From assembly GCA_045645905.1 (NCBI GenBank), contig JAZRJT010000057.1:1-17260 (forward strand): 17,260 bases of DNA, read 5' to 3'. Below are positions 13,749 through 17,260 of this stretch, piece by piece (the stretch's first letter is position 1; every line of letters begins with the position of its first letter). The stretch comes from SIG440 sp045645905 (GTDB lineage: Bacteria > Bacillota > Clostridia > Monoglobales > Monoglobaceae). The position numbers and the translations under genes were made by a program. The notes under the pieces were generated by a model. That model made no database searches. It saw only the letters and a list, made by a program, of their open reading frames with translations, and was not told the origin of the DNA.

Positions 13749-15404
13749 TTACACATTAAATTCAATGGTTATCCTTGTTCCTTTGTCAACAACGCTTTCA
13801 AGAGTTATTTCCGCATTATGATATGCCGCACCGTGCTTAACTATGGAAAGTCCCAGTCCTGTACCTCCCACCTGCTTTGAATGGCTTTTATCCACCCGAT
13901 AAAAGCGTTCAAAAATTCTGCTTTGGTCGGCATACGGAATTCCTATCCCCGTATCTCTTACGGTAAGATATACCTTTCCGTCATCACATCCACTGACCAC
14001 AATATCGACAGTTCCATTTTCCTTGTTATATTTTATGGCATTATCACAAAGGTTATATATCATTTCGTCAAGGATTTTCCGTGTTCCCAAAATCTTTGTA
14101 TGCTCGCCAAAAAGCCTTAGTTCTATACCATTTCTGTCCGCCACCGGCTTAAGTCGGTCAATAATTTCCTGAGACAGTTCATACAAATCAACATTTTCCT
14201 TTGCCGTCTGTACAGGCTTTTCATCAAGCTCCGACAGTTTGATAATATCCGTCACCAACGTGATAAGGCGCTGCGCCTCATCATAGATAGATGTGGAAAA
14301 ATCCACCACCGTGCTGTCAGACATACCGCCCATCTTCATCATTTCAGCAAAGCCTGATATGGAAGTAAGGGGGGTTTTTAACTCATGAGAAACATTTGAC
14401 GTAAATTCCCGTCGCAGCACCTCGCGCTTTGCGCTCTCGGTGATGTCTATAATCATAATTACCGCACCGATTACTTTTTCACCTTCAAAAACAGGGTTGG
14501 CAATCAATCTGTACTTTTGTTCGTCAATATCAAGGTCGCTTTCTGCTCTTTCGCCGCTGAGTGCTTTTTCAACTGTTGAACGGAATTTTTTTGTGCGATT
14601 AAGTGTCAGGATATTTTCAATTTTTGCTCCGTCTGCTTTGAGAAGGTTTAGTGCCGAATGATTGCATGTCAGAACATTGCTGTGGATATCCGTTACAATC
14701 AGGCCTTCGCTCATATTTTCACTGATAAGCCTGAACTCCTCCTGCTTTTGCCTTGCCTCTTTTATCTGCCTGTCAATGGTCATTTTTTGAGCAGAAATCT
14801 TTCTAAGCAAGGGGGTCAGCTCGTCATAGGTTTCGTTGTTGGAGGGGTTTTCGAGATCAAGATCATTTATAGGCTTTACAATTGTCTTTGAAAGCCTATG
14901 CGAAAGCAACAGCGAAATCACCATTACAATCACAACAATAACTATCAGCGGCTGTATAAGACCCAACAAAAGAACCCACACCGAGTTTTGTGTGGTTGAC
15001 ACCCGCAGTATATCCCCGTTTTCAAGTCTTACCGCATAATAGGAAATCTTTTTCATCAGTGTATCTGAATATCTGGAGCTTGAGCCCCAACCGTGTTCTG
15101 CGGCCTCCTTTATCTCTTCACGCTTTGCGTGATTATCAAGCTCTGCAGCATTTGCCGAGGTATCAGCAACCACCGTTCCGTCAGCACTCACCAGAGTTAT
15201 TCTTTTGTCGCTGCCCTTGAAATTGTCTATAAAAGCAGTTCCCTCACTTTCAATTCCGTACGCTATGTAGCTTACCTCGTTTCTTAGCTCGGACATTATC
15301 TGCTGGTCAAAATATTCAAACAGTATCCCAAAAATGAGAACAAAGCTGACAACAAGCACAAGTATAGAGGTCATAAAGCTTGAACGAAATATTTTTTCAT
15401 TCAT
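13749..15404 (-). CDS. phoR: PhoR-like sensor histidine kinase
   Basis: A 551-residue membrane histidine kinase that would phosphorylate the response regulator encoded just upstream. Domains in order: transmembrane helix 1 (about 10-30), an extracytoplasmic sensor of about 110 residues, helix 2 (about 142-168), a HAMP-like linker, and a PAS domain (about 222-325). Then come the dimerisation/phosphoacceptor domain with His340 (NVSHELKTPLTS) and a HATPase domain with the N box (NLCDNAIKYN, 451-460), DTGIGIP (484-490) and GGTGLGLSIVKH (513-524). The architecture (TM-sensor-TM-HAMP-PAS-HisKA-HATPase) is that of Gram-positive PhoR. The start overlaps the response regulator's end by 8 bases, so the two are translationally coupled. 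The name rests on architecture plus the adjacent phosphate transporter and Pho-box-like repeats; a WalK-like or other kinase is possible. Confidence 0.82.
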   Translation of the reverse strand: MNEKIFRSSFMTSILVLVVSFVLIFGILFEYFDQQIMSELRNEVSYIAYGIESEGTAFIDNFKGSDKRITLVSADGTVVADTSANAAELDNHAKREEIKEAAEHGWGSSSRYSDTLMKKISYYAVRLENGDILRVSTTQNSVWVLLLGLIQPLIVIVVIVMVISLLLSHRLSKTIVKPINDLDLENPSNNETYDELTPLLRKISAQKMTIDRQIKEARQKQEEFRLISENMSEGLIVTDIHSNVLTCNHSALNLLKADGAKIENILTLNRTKKFRSTVEKALSGERAESDLDIDEQKYRLIANPVFEGEKVIGAVIMIIDITESAKREVLRREFTSNVSHELKTPLTSISGFAEMMKMGGMSDSTVVDFSTSIYDEAQRLITLVTDIIKLSELDEKPVQTAKENVDLYELSQEIIDRLKPVADRNGIELRLFGEHTKILGTRKILDEMIYNLCDNAIKYNKENGTVDIVVSGCDDGKVYLTVRDTGIGIPYADQSRIFERFYRVDKSHSKQVGGTGLGLSIVKHGAAYHNAEITLESVVDKGTRITIEFNV

Positions 15405-16074
15405 TCACCAATCCCCCTATCTTATACCCTATATTCTTTACTGTTTGTATCAGCTCTCCTGCAGAATCAAGTTTTACCCTGAGCTTGCGTATATGTACAT
15501 CAAGAGTTCGGGACTCATCGTAAAACTCACCCCATACCTTTGAAAGAATTACGTCACGCTTTACCACATTCCCCTTTGCTTCAAGCAGCATAAGTAAAAG
15601 AGAGTATTCCTTGAAAGAAAGATTTACTTCTTTTCCCGAAACCTCCACAATATGCTTATCGGGATTTACATAAAGTTCGCCTATGCGGTATTCATTTACC
15701 TGATTTGTCTTTTCGTACCGTCTGAGCACAGCACGAATTCTTGACACAAGCTCGGTCATACCAAAGGGCTTTGCAATATAGTCATCAGCACCCATATCAA
15801 GTCCTGTCACCTTGTCAAATTCGCTGTCTTTTGCTGTGAGCATTATAACAGGAATATCTGCTGTTCTTTCATCTTTTTGTAGTTTTTTAAGAATTTGCAG
15901 TCCATCCTCCTGCGGAAGCATTATATCAAGCAAAATCAGTTGCGGCAAGGCAATATTCATCTCCGTCCAAAAGACTCTCGGCAAAGCAAAGCCTTTTACC
16001 TCGTACCCCTCTTTTGCAAGAGCATAGCACACCAGCTTGCGGATATTATCATCATCTTCGACACAATAAATCAT
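15397..16074 (-). CDS. phoP: PhoP/PhoB-like OmpR-family response regulator
   Basis: A 225-residue two-domain regulator. The receiver domain (1-120) has the acidic pair Asp7-Asp8 (VEDDDN), phosphoacceptor Asp50 (LILLDIMLP), Thr80 (IMLTAKD) and Lys102 (IAKPFG). The C-terminal winged helix (about 127-222) is OmpR type (LSFKEYSLLLMLL, then TLDVHIRKLRVKL, then IGYKIGG). I chose the ATG at 16074 because AGGAGGTG lies 7 bases upstream; in-frame codons upstream run through the promoter region. It is the first gene of the operon with the kinase, and its promoter is at 16099-16127. Its likely targets include the Pho-box-like repeats before the Na/Pi cotransporter gene, which is inference. Confidence 0.88.
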   Translation of the reverse strand: MIYCVEDDDNIRKLVCYALAKEGYEVKGFALPRVFWTEMNIALPQLILLDIMLPQEDGLQILKKLQKDERTADIPVIMLTAKDSEFDKVTGLDMGADDYIAKPFGMTELVSRIRAVLRRYEKTNQVNEYRIGELYVNPDKHIVEVSGKEVNLSFKEYSLLLMLLEAKGNVVKRDVILSKVWGEFYDESRTLDVHIRKLRVKLDSAGELIQTVKNIGYKIGGLVNE

Positions 16075-16098
16075 TTGAAACACCTCCTGATTTATTAT

Positions 16099-16127
16099 AT
16101 TATACATCATATGTATCTTAATTTCAA
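16099..16127 (-). promoter_or_regulatory. Promoter of the response regulator-kinase operon
   Basis: On the minus strand TTGAAA (16127-16122) and a perfect TATAAT (16104-16099) are 17 bases apart. The predicted start is near 16092, about 18 bases before the ATG. Its -35 lies 12 bases from the -35 of the divergent hydrogenase-maturation promoter, so the two promoters may affect each other. Confidence 0.7.
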
Positions 16128-16139
16128 TATATTTCCGTA

Positions 16140-16168
16140 TTGACATACCGCCGTAAATTTGATAAAAT
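16140..16168 (+). promoter_or_regulatory. Strong promoter of the TM1266-hydE operon
   Basis: A perfect TTGACA (16140-16145) and TAAAAT (16163-16168) are 17 bases apart, with TG one base before the -10 (extended -10). Predicted start is about 16175, which leaves an unusually long leader of about 168 bases before the first gene. Confidence 0.7.
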
Positions 16169-16174
16169 ATTAAC

Positions 16175-16342
16175 ATGCAAATTAATTTTCTGGTGCTGAA
16201 GGTAAGGGTCCGTCCCAAACCCGGGGCAAAGGTCAAGAGATTTTTATAAAATTCCGGTCTTTTTAAGGCACCTTTGCATCTTTGCATTGGTGCTTGTTTT
16301 TTTGAAAATCGGGGATACTTTCCTAAAAAGGAGATGACTAAT
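16175..16342 (+). promoter_or_regulatory. Long structured leader of the hydrogenase-maturation operon, riboswitch-like attenuator
   Basis: The leader contains an intrinsic terminator at 16266-16303, upstream of the first start codon. The 5' arm of that terminator (GGCACC, 16267-16272) can also pair with GGTGCT at 16192-16197, enclosing an ~70-base segment as a closing helix. The two pairings exclude each other, as in transcriptional riboswitches and attenuators. Within the enclosed segment GTCCC (16212-16216) can pair with GGGGC (16223-16227), and ATTTT/AAAAT forms a small hairpin near 16240-16251. I do not recognise the consensus of any known riboswitch. The alternative is a stand-alone ~130-base RNA ending at the terminator, with partial read-through into the operon. 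Confidence 0.5.
16266..16303 (+). terminator. Intrinsic terminator inside the operon leader
   Basis: AGGCACC (16266-16272) pairs with GGTGCTT (16289-16295) with one G-U pair. The 16-base loop holds TTTGCAT twice, and one G then seven Ts (16297-16303) follow. It lies between promoter and first gene, so expression of the operon needs read-through or antitermination. Confidence 0.75.
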
Positions 16343-16588
16343 ATGGACACAAGAATTGCAATAATCGGAATAATAGTCGATAACACCGAATACGCTGACG
16401 ACATTAACCAAATTCTTCACGAATATGGTAGTTACATCGTTGGCAGAATGGGTATTCCCTACCGCGAACGAAATATATCTGTAATCAGCGTAATCGTTGA
16501 TGCCTCTACCGATATCATCGGTGCACTGTCAGGCAAGCTTGGTATGATAGACGGTGTATCGGTAAAAACCGTATATTCCAAGGAGTAA
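16343..16588 (+). CDS. TM1266-family iron-only hydrogenase system regulator
   Basis: A small protein of 81 residues (MDTRIAIIGIIVDN at the start, then IVGRMGIPY and ISVISVIVDASTDIIGALSGKLG). It matches the TM1266 family of ACT/NikR-C-like putative regulators that are encoded with [FeFe]-hydrogenase maturation genes; the family lacks a clear DNA-binding domain. The ATG is preceded by GGAG with 9-base spacing. Longer in-frame starts would run back through the terminator hairpin. It is followed after 177 bases by hydE, the expected neighbour. Its biochemical role is not established; a ligand- or metal-sensing function is inferred from the fold. Confidence 0.88.
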   Translation: MDTRIAIIGIIVDNTEYADDINQILHEYGSYIVGRMGIPYRERNISVISVIVDASTDIIGALSGKLGMIDGVSVKTVYSKE

Positions 16589-16635
16589 TTAACGTGAAAG
16601 TTCCTTTCCCATTAATGCCTCCGGCGGATTGGATT

Positions 16636-16747
16636 GCCCGTGCGAAATTTTCTTCACATTCGCTTAGAAACGCACATGGGCGTAAAAATCTCTTATCATT
16701 CCTTGCCATACAGATAAGAGAAATCGCTATTTATGCTGACGTATGGC
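16636..16747 (+). promoter_or_regulatory. Structured intergenic RNA before hydE, possible pseudoknot at its ribosome binding site
   Basis: Two helices are evident. The first is GCCCGTGCG (16636-16644) with CGCAC (16671-16675) and GGGC (16678-16681), interrupted by a 2-base bulge. The second is a perfect 9-bp helix, TCTCTTATC (16689-16697) with GATAAGAGA (16713-16721). The loop of the second contains GCCATAC (16705-16711), exactly complementary to GTATGGC (16741-16747), so an H-type pseudoknot can form. Its 3' strand ends 9 bases before the GGAG ribosome binding site of hydE (16756-16759). This is suggestive of translational control of hydE. I do not match it to a known family. Confidence 0.45.
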
Positions 16748-16765
16748 GGCGGAATGGAGATTTTT

Positions 16766-17260
16766 ATGACAAACAAGCAGCTTATAGATAAACTTGCAAC
16801 CAGGGGCGTTCTTGAAAAAGAAGAATTTGTCAAGCTTCTCTCAACCTATTCTGTTGAAGATATGGACTTTGCACGGGAGTTAGCGCGCAAAACCGCATTA
16901 AAATATTTCGGCAACAAAATTTATATTCGTGGTCTTATTGAATTTACCAATATATGCAGACAGAATTGCCTTTACTGCGGTCTGCGTGCGGAAAATGGCA
17001 ATGTATCACGATATCGCCTTACAAAAGAGGATATTCTTGAATGTTGCCGTGAGGGATATCTTTTAGGATTTCGTACATTTGTTCTACAGGGCGGCGAAGA
17101 CCCCCACTTTGACGACACGCTTGTTTGTGATATTGTGAAGTCAATTAAAATAGAATTCCCTGACTGTGCCATAACACTTTCAATCGGCGAAAAGTCAAGG
17201 GATACATACCAAAGATTTTTTGACGCAGGAGCAGACAGATATCTTCTTCGTCACGAAACA
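16766..17260 (+). CDS. hydE: [FeFe]-hydrogenase H-cluster radical SAM maturase HydE, 3'-truncated
   Basis: The first 165 residues are in the window; the frame is open at the 3' edge. HydE is a radical S-adenosylmethionine enzyme that acts with HydF and HydG to build the diiron subcluster of [FeFe]-hydrogenase. The [4Fe-4S]-binding triad is Cys64, Cys68 and Cys71 in FTNICRQNCLYCGLR, one position from that of Thermotoga maritima HydE (63, 67, 70). The SAM-contacting GGEDP motif is at 109-113, and YLLRHET at the edge is also typical. The ATG has GGAG 6 bases upstream. HydG, HydF and hydrogenase genes are expected beyond the window or elsewhere but cannot be seen. The neighbouring TM1266-type gene supports the call over the related BioB or PylB. 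Confidence 0.93.
   Translation, partial: MTNKQLIDKLATRGVLEKEEFVKLLSTYSVEDMDFARELARKTALKYFGNKIYIRGLIEFTNICRQNCLYCGLRAENGNVSRYRLTKEDILECCREGYLLGFRTFVLQGGEDPHFDDTLVCDIVKSIKIEFPDCAITLSIGEKSRDTYQRFFDAGADRYLLRHET

Noticed and set aside
16206..16227. A local pseudoknot GGGT/ACCC together with GTCCC/GGGGC in the hydE operon leader.
   Set aside because: The strands leave no bases to cross the first helix, so both helices can hardly form together; only one pairing is credible at a time.
16206..16235. Resemblance of the GTCCCAAACCCGGGG segment to the conserved core of twister ribozymes.
   Set aside because: The flanking helices and the remaining conserved twister bases are not apparent. The similarity is short and may be chance.
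16075..16404. An N-terminal extension of the response regulator with a hydrophobic segment.
   Set aside because: It would run through the divergent promoters and the hydE leader. The receiver domain begins exactly at the ATG at 16074, which has AGGAGGTG upstream.
16594..16791. A 65-codon GTG-started open frame between the TM1266-type gene and hydE, with AGGAG 8 bases upstream.
   Set aside because: It overlaps the hydE start by 26 bases, resembles no family I know, and coincides with the strongly paired RNA segments. The AGGAG is the end of the previous gene's coding sequence. A chance frame is more likely.
1..17260. CRISPR array, tRNA or rRNA genes, insertion sequences, attachment sites.
   Set aside because: No regularly spaced long repeats, no tRNA or rRNA signatures and no transposase or integrase frames were seen by eye on either strand; a computed search was not possible.

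Overview
The window reads as part of a chromosome of an anaerobic, low- to moderate-GC Gram-positive bacterium, most likely of class Clostridia. The reasons are strong AGGAGG-type ribosome binding sites, AT-rich intergenic regions with TTGACA/TATAAT promoters, a ClpC-type ATPase, a glutamate dehydrogenase that keeps the residues and even the residue numbering of the Clostridium symbiosum enzyme, a CotJC-like manganese catalase, ECF transporter parts, and the start of an [FeFe]-hydrogenase maturation operon. No tRNA, rRNA, CRISPR array, insertion sequence or phage gene was seen.

Layout. Bases 1-1347 (+) are the 3' part of a ClpC-like unfoldase. A shared hairpin terminator separates it from a convergent minus-strand block: a manganese catalase (1391-2062), an unusual single-chain ECF transporter protein with two ABC ATPase domains and an S-component-like membrane domain (2131-4584), and its EcfT-like partner (4557-5441) with its own promoter. 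Bases 5442-6083 hold no intact gene. They contain a decayed small gene that still has a promoter, ribosome binding site and terminator, and a possible very short plus-strand RNA. Next on the minus strand are a phosphoribosyltransferase (6084-6644) and an NAD-type glutamate dehydrogenase (6690-8033), probably one operon.

An AraC-family regulator (8209-9042, -) is divergent from a two-gene plus-strand operon: an M28-like metallopeptidase (9154-11013) and a creatininase-family amidohydrolase (11048-11797). These look like a small regulated catabolic unit of unknown substrate. It converges on a Na/Pi cotransporter-PhoU protein (11837-13585, -), which lies downstream of a PhoP/PhoR-type two-component system (13749-16074, -). 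Three TTAAC(A/T) repeats at exact 11-base spacing lie upstream of the cotransporter and look like a Pho box. This arrangement suggests a phosphate-responsive module.

Divergent from the response regulator, a strong promoter at 16140-16168 drives a plus-strand operon encoding a TM1266-type hydrogenase-system regulator (16343-16588) and the radical SAM maturase HydE (16766 to the window end, partial). Two RNA structures stand out here. The first is a ~168-base leader with a perfect intrinsic terminator before the first gene and an upstream segment that could pair with the terminator's 5' arm. The second is a hairpin whose loop is complementary to a segment just before the hydE ribosome binding site, so a pseudoknot is possible. 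I match neither to a known riboswitch class. They are the best candidates in this window for undescribed biology.
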